From assembly GCF_900188335.1 (NCBI RefSeq), contig NZ_FZOY01000002.1, positions 682,001 to 746,000 on the forward strand: a stretch of DNA of 64,000 nucleotides, in the 5' to 3' direction. The notes beneath the pieces are model-generated. The model was not told where the DNA came from and ran no database searches. It was given only the letters and a program-made list of their open reading frames with translations. This DNA comes from Tropicimonas sediminicola. GTDB taxonomy: Bacteria; Pseudomonadota; Alphaproteobacteria; Rhodobacterales; Rhodobacteraceae. Every line of letters begins with the position of its first letter. Within the stretch, counting starts at the first letter, position 1. Shown piece after piece: positions 54,596 to 62,774 of this stretch. A program made the position numbers and the translations under genes.

Positions 54596-54889
54596 ATGAA
54601 ATCGACCAACAAGACCGTTCTCGTCTCTGCCATGACCGCCGCGCTCGTCAGCATCAGCGCCGGCCACGCCACCGCGCAGGAAGCCGGCAAGGAGAAGTGC
54701 TTCGGCGTTTCGCTCGCCGGTCAGAACGACTGCGCGGCCGGCCCCGGCACCACCTGCGCCGGCACCTCGACGGTCGATTACCAGGGCAACGCCTGGACGC
54801 TCGTCGACGCCGGCACCTGCGAGAGCATGGAACTGCCCGACGGCCGCATGGGCTCGCTCGAAGCCCTCGACCGCGACCTGCCGGCGTAA
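54596..54889 (+). CDS. bufA: Bufferin precursor peptide (DUF2282, BufA1 type)
   Basis: A 97-residue precursor with an N-terminal Sec-type signal ([19 protein letters not shown]...HATAQ) and four Cys in the core: [20 protein letters not shown] and AGTCESM. DUF2282 peptides are modified at Cys by a DUF692 enzyme and exported to sequester copper. GAAGGA precedes the ATG. It is the first gene of the operon, opposite sigF, and a hairpin after its stop would raise its level over that of the enzymes. Confidence 0.9.
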   Translation: MKSTNKTVLVSAMTAALVSISAGHATAQEAGKEKCFGVSLAGQNDCAAGPGTTCAGTSTVDYQGNAWTLVDAGTCESMELPDGRMGSLEALDRDLPA

Positions 54890-54902
54890 GCCGCCCCGCC
54901 AG

Positions 54903-54929
54903 GTGCCCGGCGCGCGAACCGCCGGGCAC
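54903..54929 (+). terminator. Hairpin between bufA and bufB
   Basis: A 10-bp stem (GTGCCCGGCG with CGCCGGGCAC) around CGCGAAC without a T run. It probably stabilises the bufA message or causes partial termination. Confidence 0.6.
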
Positions 54930-54962
54930 GCCCCCTGCCCATGACCGCTCCGGAGACCTGAC

Positions 54963-55829
54963 ATGCTCGACAGCACCGCCCACGAGACCCTGCCACTGGC
55001 GCCCGGGGTCGGTTACAAGCCGCAGCATTTCGCAGCGATCATGGCGGATCCGGGCCCGGTCCGCTGGCTGGAGATCCACGCCGAGAACTACATGGGCGAC
55101 GGTGGCCGCCCGCTGGCGCAGCTGCGTCACCTGGCCGAACGCTTCCCGATCTCGGTGCACGGCGTCGGGCTTTCGATCGGCGGCGAGGCGCCGCTCGACA
55201 GGGACCACCTCGCCCGCCTTGCTCACCTGGTGGGCTGGCTGAACCCCGCAAGCTTTTCCGAACACCTGGCCTGGTCGACGCACGACACGGCCTTCCTGAA
55301 CGACCTGCTTCCCCTGCCATATACCGAGGCCACCCTGGCCCGCGTCGCCTCCCATATCGACCAGGTGCAGGAGGCGCTCGGCCGGCGGATGCTGCTGGAG
55401 AACCCCTCGACCTATCTCGCCTTTGCCGAAAGCGAGATGTCGGAGACCGATTTCCTGCGGGAGATTGCCCGCCGCACCGGCTGCGGCCTGCTGCTCGACG
55501 TCAACAACGTCTTCGTTTCCGCGACCAACCAGAAGACCGACCCGCGCGACTATATCGCCGAGTTCCCGCTGGAGCACGTGGGCGAGGTGCACCTGGGCGG
55601 ACATGACGAACAGGAGGACGAGCATGGCGCGCCCTTGCTGATCGACAGCCACGGCGCCGAGGTCGTGGACCCCGTCTGGACGCTCTATGCCGAGACCATC
55701 GCCGCCATGGGCCCGCGCCCGAGCCTGATAGAATGGGACACCGACGTGCCCGAGTGGCCGGTACTGGCCGCCGAGGCCGAGCGCGCCGCCGCCATTCTCA
55801 CCCCGGCGCGGCAGGCGGTGTTGTCATGA
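54963..55829 (+). CDS. bufB: DUF692 multinuclear iron oxidase of bufferin synthesis
   Basis: A 288-residue TIM-barrel enzyme of the DUF692 (MNIO) family, which modifies cysteines of precursor peptides using a cluster of two or three iron atoms. Ligand-bearing segments are [60 protein letters not shown] and [13 protein letters not shown] precedes the ATG. It would act on BufA in the cytoplasm with BufC as partner. It overlaps bufC by 4 bp. Confidence 0.92.
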   Translation: MLDSTAHETLPLAPGVGYKPQHFAAIMADPGPVRWLEIHAENYMGDGGRPLAQLRHLAERFPISVHGVGLSIGGEAPLDRDHLARLAHLVGWLNPASFSEHLAWSTHDTAFLNDLLPLPYTEATLARVASHIDQVQEALGRRMLLENPSTYLAFAESEMSETDFLREIARRTGCGLLLDVNNVFVSATNQKTDPRDYIAEFPLEHVGEVHLGGHDEQEDEHGAPLLIDSHGAEVVDPVWTLYAETIAAMGPRPSLIEWDTDVPEWPVLAAEAERAAAILTPARQAVLS

Positions 55830-56575
55830 CCGTGAGCCAGACAGATTTTCGCGCCGCGGTCCTCGATCCGGTCCGCCCGGTCCCGGAGGGGCTGGTCGAC
55901 CCGGAGGGCCGTGCGGCGGGCAAACGCTTCGACGTTTACCGCAACAACGTGGTCGTCAGCCTGTCGAACGCCCTCGGCGAGGCCTTCCCGGTGATCCGCA
56001 AGCTGCTGGGAGAGAACAACTTCCGCATCCTTGCCGGGCATTTCGTCCGGGCGCATCCGCCCGTCTCTCCGCTGATCGCGCTCTACGGCGAGGCCCTGCC
56101 CGGCTTTCTCGAGCAGTTCGAACCGGTGCGCTCACTCGGCTACCTGCCCGACGTGGCGCGCCTCGAACTTGCGCTGCGCCGCGCCTATCATGCGGCCGAC
56201 ACCCTGTCGCTGCCGCCCGCGGAACTGCAGGCGCTGCCGCCCGACGCGCTGGCGGAAGCCCGGTTCCGCCTCGCGCCCGCGCTGCAGCTTGTCGAGTCCG
56301 ACTGGCCGATCGTGTCTATCTGGCGCTTCAACATGGAAGACGGCCCCAAGCCGCGCCCGGTACCGGAAACGGCCCTGATCACCCGGCCGCAGTTCGACCC
56401 CGAAATCGCCGCGCTGACACCCGCAGCCGGCACCTTCGTTTCCGCCATCGCTGCCGGTGGCAGCCTGGGCGAGGCATTGTCCTGCGCGTCCGAAATCGAC
56501 GCCGGTTTCGACCTGACGCCGACCCTTGGCGCCCTGATCTCGGGCGGCGCCCTTATCGCCATCGAGGAGGACTGA
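55826..56575 (+). CDS. bufC: BufC, DUF2063 partner of the MNIO enzyme
   Basis: A 249-residue protein with an N-terminal DUF2063 domain ([29 protein letters not shown], then [11 protein letters not shown]) and a C-terminal part with alpha/beta character. DUF2063 proteins recognise the precursor and present it to the DUF692 enzyme. It is coupled to bufB by ATGA and followed after 4 bp by the DoxX gene. Confidence 0.88.
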   Translation: MTVSQTDFRAAVLDPVRPVPEGLVDPEGRAAGKRFDVYRNNVVVSLSNALGEAFPVIRKLLGENNFRILAGHFVRAHPPVSPLIALYGEALPGFLEQFEPVRSLGYLPDVARLELALRRAYHAADTLSLPPAELQALPPDALAEARFRLAPALQLVESDWPIVSIWRFNMEDGPKPRPVPETALITRPQFDPEIAALTPAAGTFVSAIAAGGSLGEALSCASEIDAGFDLTPTLGALISGGALIAIEED

Positions 56576-56579
56576 CCCG

Positions 56580-57188
56580 ATGACCGCCACCACAACAGAC
56601 ACCGCAACCTCGCAGAAGCGCGCCGTATTCAACCGCATCGTCGCGATCCACGACCGGGTGTTCTCCGCCCTCGAAACCGCCCTTGCCGGCTGGGCCATCC
56701 CGACCCTGGCGCGGTTCGCCTTTGCCGCCGTGCTACTGATGTATTTCTGGGCGTCCGCGATGACGAAGCTCGGCGATGGGATCTTCGGCATCTTCGTGCC
56801 CTCCACCGGCGCCTATGCCCAGATCTTCCCGCAAAAGGCCGAGGCCGTTCTCTACGACCCGAGCCAGTTCTCGATCTTCGAGAAACTGGTGATCCTCGCC
56901 GGCACCTGGGCCGAGTTCCTGCTGCCCCTGCTCATCGTGATCGGGCTGTTCACACGCCTCGCCGCGCTCGGCATGATCGGTTTCGTCACCGTCCAGAGCC
57001 TGACCGACATTCACGGACACCACGCCGACGCTACAACCATCGGCGCCTGGTTCGACCGCGCCTCGGATTCGCTGATCATGGACCAGCGGGCATTCTGGAT
57101 GCTGCTTCTGATCACGCTGGTGCTGCGCGGGGCAGGTCCGCTGTCGATTGACCGTTTGATCGGCATCGGACAGCCCCACAAACAATGA
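56580..57188 (+). CDS. bufD: DoxX family membrane protein (BufD type)
   Basis: A 202-residue protein with four hydrophobic helices (ARFAFAAVLLMYFWASAMTK; VILAGTWAEFLLPLLIVIGLF; LAALGMIGFVTVQSL; FWMLLLITLVLRGAGPLSID) matching DoxX. DoxX proteins often end bufferin operons and may act on electron flow or copper handling at the membrane; this role is not settled. The start lies 4 bp after the bufC stop, and GAGGAGG within the bufC end serves as ribosome-binding site. Confidence 0.85.
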   Translation: MTATTTDTATSQKRAVFNRIVAIHDRVFSALETALAGWAIPTLARFAFAAVLLMYFWASAMTKLGDGIFGIFVPSTGAYAQIFPQKAEAVLYDPSQFSIFEKLVILAGTWAEFLLPLLIVIGLFTRLAALGMIGFVTVQSLTDIHGHHADATTIGAWFDRASDSLIMDQRAFWMLLLITLVLRGAGPLSIDRLIGIGQPHKQ

Positions 57189-57349
57189 TTTTTCAAAGAG
57201 GGTTGTTTTATTTCACAAGTGAGGCACCCTCTAGGCGTGACGACGCCACTACGACTCACTGGCCCTGCCCCCAAGAGAAAGTCCGGCTGCGTGACCACGC
57301 CGCCGCAATCTCGCGGGCGGATCAAGTTGAGACGAAGGAGACGCGGGAT

Positions 57350-57556
57350 ATGCCGACCGGCACCGTGAAATGGTTTAACACCACCAAGGGTTACGGGTTC
57401 ATTGCCCCCGATGACGGCGGAAAGGACATTTTCGTTCACATCAGCGCGGTTGAGCGCGCTGGAATGACGGGCCTCGCCGACAACATGAAGATCGAATACG
57501 AGCTGCGCGAAGGTCGTGACGGGCGGTCTTCGGCAACAGACCTCAAAGCATTGTAA
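57350..57556 (+). CDS. Cold-shock domain protein (CspA family)
   Basis: A 68-residue single-strand nucleic-acid binding protein with RNP1 KGYGFI and RNP2 DIFVHIS in a five-strand OB fold starting GTVKWFNTTKG. GAAGGAG lies 11 bp before the ATG. The 160-bp upstream gap may hold a structured leader, as is common for csp genes. A strong terminator follows. Confidence 0.93.
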   Translation: MPTGTVKWFNTTKGYGFIAPDDGGKDIFVHISAVERAGMTGLADNMKIEYELREGRDGRSSATDLKAL

Positions 57557-57571
57557 AAATTATCATTTTCC

Positions 57572-57608
57572 GACAGCCACGCGCCTCAGGACGCGTGGCT
57601 GTCATTTG
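57572..57608 (+). terminator. Terminator of the cold-shock gene
   Basis: A perfect 12-bp stem (GACAGCCACGCG with CGCGTGGCTGTC) around CCTCAGGA, followed by ATTTG; an upstream A/T-rich stretch would make it work on both strands. Confidence 0.75.
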
Positions 57609-57768
57609 CGGCACACGCATTTCCGCATTGCAGCAACGAAGGTTTCCCTTGTGCTGCTCCGTGCTATCATTCCCGAAACAACGCCAATTGGGAGGAGGCG
57701 CGGCACCGTCAGCTGCATCCTGCCATGACGACGCGTCTCCTTGCACAACTTGCAGGTACGCACGCATC

Positions 57769-58068
57769 ATGCCCGATCTCGTCGCCATTCTCTCGTTCTA
57801 CAGAGCCCTCGCCCGGTTTGCCGTCAGCGGTGCCCTTCCAGACGAGGCGGCGATGATGGCCCAACCCGAACGAGAGATCGTGCTGCGCCGATTCCTGAGC
57901 CCGGCTGAACGGGATGCGCTGGCAAAGGTGCCGGCCTGCGACCGCCAGCTCCGACTTCGAAAGGGCGCGCTGCGCTTCCAGGCCTGGGAAGCCGCCAACC
58001 CGGATATCGCCGCCCTGCTCCGCCGGAAAGCCGAGCGCCAGGTGTTCGACCGGGCGAGCTACGCCTGA
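57769..58068 (+). CDS. Hypothetical small protein
   Basis: A 99-residue, mostly helical and basic protein (MPDLVAILSFYRALARFAVS; IVLRRFLSPAERDALAKV; GALRFQAWEAANPDIAALLRRKAE) that I do not recognise. The start is chosen as the first Met with plausible coding sequence; the ribosome-binding site is weak. Its gene is alone between the csp terminator and the next small gene. The end, WEAANPDIAALL, resembles the WEADNPDLVDEM of the next protein. Confidence 0.55.
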   Translation: MPDLVAILSFYRALARFAVSGALPDEAAMMAQPEREIVLRRFLSPAERDALAKVPACDRQLRLRKGALRFQAWEAANPDIAALLRRKAERQVFDRASYA

Positions 58069-58300
58069 TTATCGGACAACAGCGGTCTCGCGACGCTCAA
58101 ATCCCCGGCCCCGCTGCACGAGCGCCGGGCGGCCACCGGTTCGGGATGAACGATCGCTCGATTCGTGGTATACTTGCTCAAGCGTTGCCGGAGGGCACGC
58201 ATCTTGATGGGAGGCAGTGACGCAGTGGCGCTCCGCTTCCCCGTGCGCGACTGACAAGGTTCTGCGTCCACTGTCTCCATGCATTTTTGGAGGCGTTACC

Positions 58301-58585
58301 ATGACCGAATTTCTCGCGATCCTGGCAGTTCTTTACACGTGCAATGCAGCGGCCGAAGTGCGGGTCCTGTCCTCGGACGAGGCGGTCGCCTGCAGTGGGG
58401 TGTTCGAAGTCGTGAAGGCCCAGTTCATGGACGATCCCGAGGCAGGAAGCAGCGATCCGATGTCCGGCACGCGGCAGAACGTCGACGCCTATCTCGCCTT
58501 CAAGCAGTGGGAGGCAGACAACCCTGACCTGGTGGACGAGATGCAACGCGCCGCCCGCCATGAGCTTCTGGAAACGCCGGCCTAG
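58301..58585 (+). CDS. Hypothetical small protein, possibly exported
   Basis: 94 residues from ATG 58301 behind GGAGGCGTTACC. A short hydrophobic N-terminus (MTEFLAILAVLYTCNAAAEV) could be a signal or anchor. The C-terminal part (LAFKQWEADNPDLVDEMQRAAR) shares the pattern of the preceding gene's end. No domain is recognised. Confidence 0.6.
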   Translation: MTEFLAILAVLYTCNAAAEVRVLSSDEAVACSGVFEVVKAQFMDDPEAGSSDPMSGTRQNVDAYLAFKQWEADNPDLVDEMQRAARHELLETPA

Positions 58586-58607
58586 CCTACGCTGTCGAAC
58601 GGCCGCC

Positions 58608-58934
58608 CTAGACGTTCCACTCCGCGCGAGTCGCCTCATCCCATCCCAGCGTCAGCCGGTTCCCCTCCTGCACCACCGGGCGCTTCATCAGCGTCGGATG
58701 GGCGGCCAGAAGTTCGGAAACGCCGCACGCCCTTTCCGCCTCCGAAAGCTCCCGCCAAGTGGTCGAGCGCCGGTTGATCAGGGCATCGCCGAAGGCCGTG
58801 ATGAGCGGCTCCCACTCATCGGATGTCAGCGGCTCCTGCCGGATATCGCGGAAGGTCACCGCATGGCCCGCCGCCTCGAGCGCCTTGCGCGCCTTGCGGC
58901 AGGTGTCGCAGGTGGGAATGCCGAAAAGGATCAT
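58608..58934 (-). CDS. ArsC/Spx-like thioredoxin-fold reductase (YffB type)
   Basis: A 108-residue thioredoxin-fold protein of the ArsC family. CDTCRKA gives Cys9 and Cys12, and TLMKRPVV is the cis-Pro loop. The short length and INRRSTTWRELS point to the YffB/glutathione-dependent branch rather than a true arsenate reductase. No ars genes are near. It is probably a stand-alone redox protein. Confidence 0.88.
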   Translation of the reverse strand: MILFGIPTCDTCRKARKALEAAGHAVTFRDIRQEPLTSDEWEPLITAFGDALINRRSTTWRELSEAERACGVSELLAAHPTLMKRPVVQEGNRLTLGWDEATRAEWNV

Positions 58935-58999
58935 CGCTCTACTCCGGGTTCGCTCCAGTCACCCCCTCGCTTCGCATGGCGACCCGTGAACGGCAAGCG

Positions 59000-59398
59000 T
59001 CAGCCGATGGCGCGAGCCGCCATCACCCCGCACCAGGCCGAGACCCCGGTGAGCACCGCGCCCCAGCACATGTCCACCGCCGCCATGGAGACATGCCAGT
59101 CCCGCATCACCGCATAGCTGGTCAGCTCATAGGTGCCATAGGCGACGAGGCCGAGGATCGCGCCGTTGATCAGCGCCTGGGTCGGCGCATCCGCTCGCAA
59201 CGCGGGGAGCGATACGAAGTACATCACGCCCCCCATGTAGAGCAGGTAGAACAGGATCGCGGGCCCGAGCCGCAACCCGTCGAGCAGCCCCTCGCCCAGA
59301 TGGCGTTCGAAGAGCGGGCGCATCACCGTGCTCAGCATCACCGCATCTAGCGCGAGAAAGACCAGTCCAGTGGTCAGCAAAAGAACGAGAAAGGGCAT
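59000..59398 (-). CDS. DUF2177 membrane protein
   Basis: A 132-residue inner-membrane protein with four hydrophobic helices; LDAVMLSTVMRPLFERHLGE and GLVAYGTYELTSYAVMRDW are typical of DUF2177. ATG 59398 follows GGAGGTGACG, so the longer upstream frame (to 59731) is rejected. The function is unknown. Confidence 0.85.
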   Translation of the reverse strand: MPFLVLLLTTGLVFLALDAVMLSTVMRPLFERHLGEGLLDGLRLGPAILFYLLYMGGVMYFVSLPALRADAPTQALINGAILGLVAYGTYELTSYAVMRDWHVSMAAVDMCWGAVLTGVSAWCGVMAARAIG

Positions 59399-59450
59399 CG
59401 TCACCTCCGGTTGGGGCGGAGGTAGCGCCGGGGCATGGCCCGGCAAGGGG

Positions 59451-59783
59451 TCAGGCGCCGCGTGTGCATTCCGCGCACCGGGCAAGGGCCGGGTCCAGTT
59501 CCAGCCGCTCCGCCGGGATCGGCTCGCCGCAATCGGTGCAATAGCCGTATTCCCCCTCGTCGAGGCGCGCGAGCGCCGCACGGATCCGAACCCGCTCAGC
59601 CGCGCGCCGGCGGGCCTGTGCCTGCGCCATCGCCTGGTGTTGCAGCGCGTCCATCCGGGACAGGCGGCCTGTGGCGGCCTGGTCGAGCTCCACGACCGAA
59701 CGCGCCCCGGCCGAGGCGGCATCCTCCTCATCGAGGGTCTGCAGGCGCTCCATCAAGCGCTTTCGGATCGCGGGCTCCTCCAT
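59451..59783 (-). CDS. DksA/TraR-type zinc finger protein
   Basis: 110 residues. An N-terminal helical hairpin (MDALQHQAMAQAQARRRAAE) is followed by a four-Cys zinc finger CTDC...CAEC. The acidic tip residues of full DksA are not obvious, and the protein is shorter than DksA, so this is probably a secondary DksA/TraR-like regulator of RNA polymerase. The start ATG 59783 has a weak ribosome-binding site. Confidence 0.8.
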   Translation of the reverse strand: MEEPAIRKRLMERLQTLDEEDAASAGARSVVELDQAATGRLSRMDALQHQAMAQAQARRRAAERVRIRAALARLDEGEYGYCTDCGEPIPAERLELDPALARCAECTRGA

Positions 59784-60119
59784 GAGCCGAGCGTGGCAGG
59801 CAGCGGGCGCGGGCGCAAGCGCGGGGCGTTGCGATCCCGCGCGCCGCCACCGAACGCTGCCCGCCTGTTTACGCAACGGTGACGAATTCGGCGTTATACC
59901 GGCAACGCAGCGGGGCGCGAGGTGTATCAGTTGGCTCCTGACCGTCACGCGTCCCGCCTGCAATCCCCCTGATTATCGGCACAGAACGGCATCGCGAACG
60001 GGCGATGTCTGCGCGAGGCAAACGCCCCGAACCGGACCGGATGACCGCCGTTCCACATGCACATTTTGATCTGGGAAGGTTGCCATTCCGGGGCGCCGGA
60101 CGGCGGCCCCTAGGGGATC
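59784..60119. other. Intergenic stretch without a recognised gene
   Basis: No gene or clear hairpin is supported between the DksA-like gene and tRNA-Leu. It must hold the promoter of the DksA-like gene. Confidence 0.4.
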
Positions 60120-60206
60120 TGGTGCGGTCGAGAAGACTCGAACTTCCACGGGAGTTACCCCACAGCGACCTCAACGCTGCGCGTCTACCAATTCCGCCAC
60201 GACCGC
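60120..60206 (-). tRNA. tRNA-Leu(GAG)
   Basis: On the minus strand the 87-nt sequence begins GCGGTCGTGGCGGAATTGG and ends CGACCGCACCA, with a 7-bp acceptor stem, a type II variable arm, a T-loop TTCGAGT and an encoded CCA. The anticodon loop TTGAGGT gives anticodon GAG. There is no sign of an insertion at its 3' end. Confidence 0.93.
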
Positions 60207-60302
60207 ACGTGATCAGGTAGGCTCGGCGCTTCTAGCGAAGCCGCGCGGGGATGAAAAGGGGTTTTTTCGGCTTTCGCAAAGCTTCTTTCACAAATCGCGC
60301 GG

Positions 60303-60334
60303 GCGGGCGCCCGAGGGATACTCCGGGCGCCCGC
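60303..60334. terminator. GC-rich hairpin after the peptidoglycan-binding gene
   Basis: Perfect 11-bp stem (GCGGGCGCCCG with CGGGCGCCCGC) around AGGGATACTC, 22 bp after the stop of the minus-strand gene. Confidence 0.65.
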
Positions 60335-60355
60335 ACCACCCCTGGTTTGCAAGGG

Positions 60356-61720
60356 TCACTGGCTGATCTGGAAGCTCGGCATCGCCGTCGAGGAGGCCGC
60401 CTGCGGCTGCATCGCCCTCGGGGCGCCTCCGGTTCCGTTGATCTCGGACGCCGCCGTAAGGATCAGCTCGTTGCGACCCTCCTGCCCCGGCGCAAAGACC
60501 GGCGTGGTCCCCCGGGCGATCGCGTCTGCGCTGGACTGGTACCAGGCCAGCGAGAGATCCGGACGTTTCGACGCGCCGAATCCCTGCGAGAGGTGATGGC
60601 CGAGCAGCTCGCCATAGACCGGCTCGCCCAGCACGACGAGAATCAGCGCCGAGCCCAGAGCGACGTTCAGATCATCGACCCGGTAGCCGTCGCCGAGGCA
60701 GATTTTGGCCGTCTGCACCATCTGGGCCGGCGACATTCCCGTCGAGAGCACGAATTGCGAGACCTGCTGGACGACCGCCTCCTTGTCGTTCACCGACATC
60801 GCGGCAACCTGGTCCTTCAGAAGCGGCGCAAGCTGCTTGCACTGCGCGGTGATCTCGGCCGCCGAGACACCCTGCACCTTGCCGATCAATTGCTCGCTCT
60901 GGGCGATGGCATAGGTCCGCGCGAGGCAGAACTGTTCGTTCAGCGCAACCGCGGGATCGGACATGGAGGCGAGGGTCGCAAAGCCGCCGTTGGCGTTGGT
61001 CATCAGGTTGACCGCGTTGCAATGCGAGGCGAGCGAGGCCTCGCTGGCTTCGCCGAGGAAGCTGGGCATCTTCGGCCCCTCGTCCACGGCTGCCTCGGTC
61101 ACGGGCGCGGCAGGCTCCGCGGCCGCCGGGACCGGCGCCGGCGCGGCAGGTTGCGCGACGGCGGGGTTTACGACAACGGTTGTGGTTGCCGGCGGCACGA
61201 CGCCCGCCATGGCCCCGCCCGCCAATTGGTCGCGATAGGTGATCAGCAGCCCCTTGGGCCCCATCGGGTTCGCCGCGATGAGCTGGTTCGTCGTCGGCCC
61301 GCCGGCGAGCACACGGTTGTGCGAGGTCAGCAGGAAGTCCTTCTCGTACTGGGTCAGCTGGCCCGTCGCCGGGTAGCCCATATGCGCCTGGTAACCGGAA
61401 ATGGCTGCACGGGAATTGCGCCCGAGCACGCCATCGGCGCCGCCGGCGTTGAACCCGAAATAGTTGAGCGCGTGCTGAACCGAGCGGTTCTCGGCCCGTT
61501 GCGCCGAGGATATGCCGGAACTGTACGTCTTCTTGGAAGGCGCCGCCTGGCGGTAGACGGTGGTGGTCCGGCGCTGCTGATCGCGGGCGATGGCGTTGCC
61601 GATGATGCCGCCGACGATCGCGCCGGCGATGGCGTCCCCCGCATCTGCGGCCGCCCGGTGGGCCGGGCCGATGGCGAGGTTTCCTGCAAGCAAGGTCGAG
61701 ACGAGGATGCGTCCTTTCAT
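60356..61720 (-). CDS. Exported protein with glycine zipper and peptidoglycan-binding domain
   Basis: A 454-residue protein with a signal peptide (MKGRILVSTLLAGNLAIGPA). A glycine-zipper stretch AGDAIAGAIVGGIIGNAIA follows near residues 26-45, then a PG_binding_1-like domain at about 78-125 (VQHALNYFGFNAGGADGVLGRNSRAAISGYQAHMG). An Ala/Pro-rich linker leads to an unrecognised helical C-terminal half. It is probably a periplasmic wall-associated protein. It is transcribed alone. Confidence 0.78.
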   Translation of the reverse strand: MKGRILVSTLLAGNLAIGPAHRAAADAGDAIAGAIVGGIIGNAIARDQQRRTTTVYRQAAPSKKTYSSGISSAQRAENRSVQHALNYFGFNAGGADGVLGRNSRAAISGYQAHMGYPATGQLTQYEKDFLLTSHNRVLAGGPTTNQLIAANPMGPKGLLITYRDQLAGGAMAGVVPPATTTVVVNPAVAQPAAPAPVPAAAEPAAPVTEAAVDEGPKMPSFLGEASEASLASHCNAVNLMTNANGGFATLASMSDPAVALNEQFCLARTYAIAQSEQLIGKVQGVSAAEITAQCKQLAPLLKDQVAAMSVNDKEAVVQQVSQFVLSTGMSPAQMVQTAKICLGDGYRVDDLNVALGSALILVVLGEPVYGELLGHHLSQGFGASKRPDLSLAWYQSSADAIARGTTPVFAPGQEGRNELILTAASEINGTGGAPRAMQPQAASSTAMPSFQISQ

Positions 61721-61835
61721 GTCAATCTCCTGATGTATTCACGGTCGAAAAAAGAGGCTTGGGCCATGGCGGCCCCAATAACGTTTGGCTAATGGTCATG
61801 GCCGACACCGATTCGAGTCAAGCTTGGGGGCCAGC

Positions 61836-62489
61836 ATGGTTGAGTGGATCACGTCCGACGGGCTCGTCCCCTACGAGACGGCCGTATCCGAGATGGAGCG
61901 GCGCGTGGCGGAGATCACGGCCGGAACGGCTGGCGAAGCGGTCTGGCTGCTCGAGCATCCGCCGCTCTACACCGCCGGCACGTCGGCCCGGCCCGACGAC
62001 CTCAAGCAGCCGGACCGGTTTCCGGTCCACGAAAGCAAGCGGGGTGGCCAGTACACCTACCACGGCCCCGGTCAGCGGGTGGTCTACGTGATGCTCGACC
62101 TCAACCGGCGCGGGCGGGACGTGCGCGCCTTTGTCGAGCAGCTCGAGACCTGGGTCATCGACACCCTCGACACGTTCAACGTGAAGGGCGAGATCCGTCC
62201 CGGCCGCGTCGGCGTCTGGGTGACGCGCCCCGAGAAGCCCCCCCTGCCCGACGGCTCGCCGCGGGAAGACAAGATCGCCGCGATCGGCATTAGGCTCCGG
62301 AAATGGGTGAGCTTCCACGGCATCTCGATCAACGTGGAGCCGGACCTGAGCCATTTCGATGGAATCGTGCCCTGCGGCATCACCGGCCACGGGGTTACCA
62401 GCCTTGTCGACCTCGGGCTCCCGGTGACGATGAACGACCTCGACGTCGCGCTCCGCAGCACCTTCGAGGACGCGCTGCCACTTCGCTGA
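61836..62489 (+). CDS. lipB: Octanoyl-[ACP]:protein N-octanoyltransferase
   Basis: A 217-residue LipB that moves octanoyl from ACP to lipoyl domains. [25 protein letters not shown](R)VVYVMLDL, the catalytic Lys in [11 protein letters not shown] and the catalytic Cys in FDGIVPCGI are all present. ATG 61836 follows GGGGG; a TTG frame start at 61785 lacks a ribosome-binding site. It is a single gene between an unrelated minus-strand gene and ctaD. Confidence 0.95.
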   Translation: MVEWITSDGLVPYETAVSEMERRVAEITAGTAGEAVWLLEHPPLYTAGTSARPDDLKQPDRFPVHESKRGGQYTYHGPGQRVVYVMLDLNRRGRDVRAFVEQLETWVIDTLDTFNVKGEIRPGRVGVWVTRPEKPPLPDGSPREDKIAAIGIRLRKWVSFHGISINVEPDLSHFDGIVPCGITGHGVTSLVDLGLPVTMNDLDVALRSTFEDALPLR

Positions 62490-62774
62490 GCGTTCCACAG
62501 GCAGCCCTCGACACGCCCCCGCCCAGCCATAGCGCGATTCGTGGCCGAGGGGGCTCGCATGGGGCACTCCCCGCCGCCTCGTCCCGCTTCGGGACAGACT
62601 GCCGCAGTATGGACCCGGAATTGCATTCCGCAAACTGCATATAGCCCATGTTCTGAGCGCATTGCTGGTTGCTGGCGCCCACCTAACACCCTAATGTGAG
62701 CGTCGGACGCGGGGGGCGCCGATCCAACGATGCTGCCCCCGGAAAACAGGACACACTTCATCCGGAGGGAATGC

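Noticed and set aside
60120-60206. tRNA-Leu as an integration site
   Set aside because: The tRNA is intact, its flanks are core genes and no integrase or partial duplicate is nearby.
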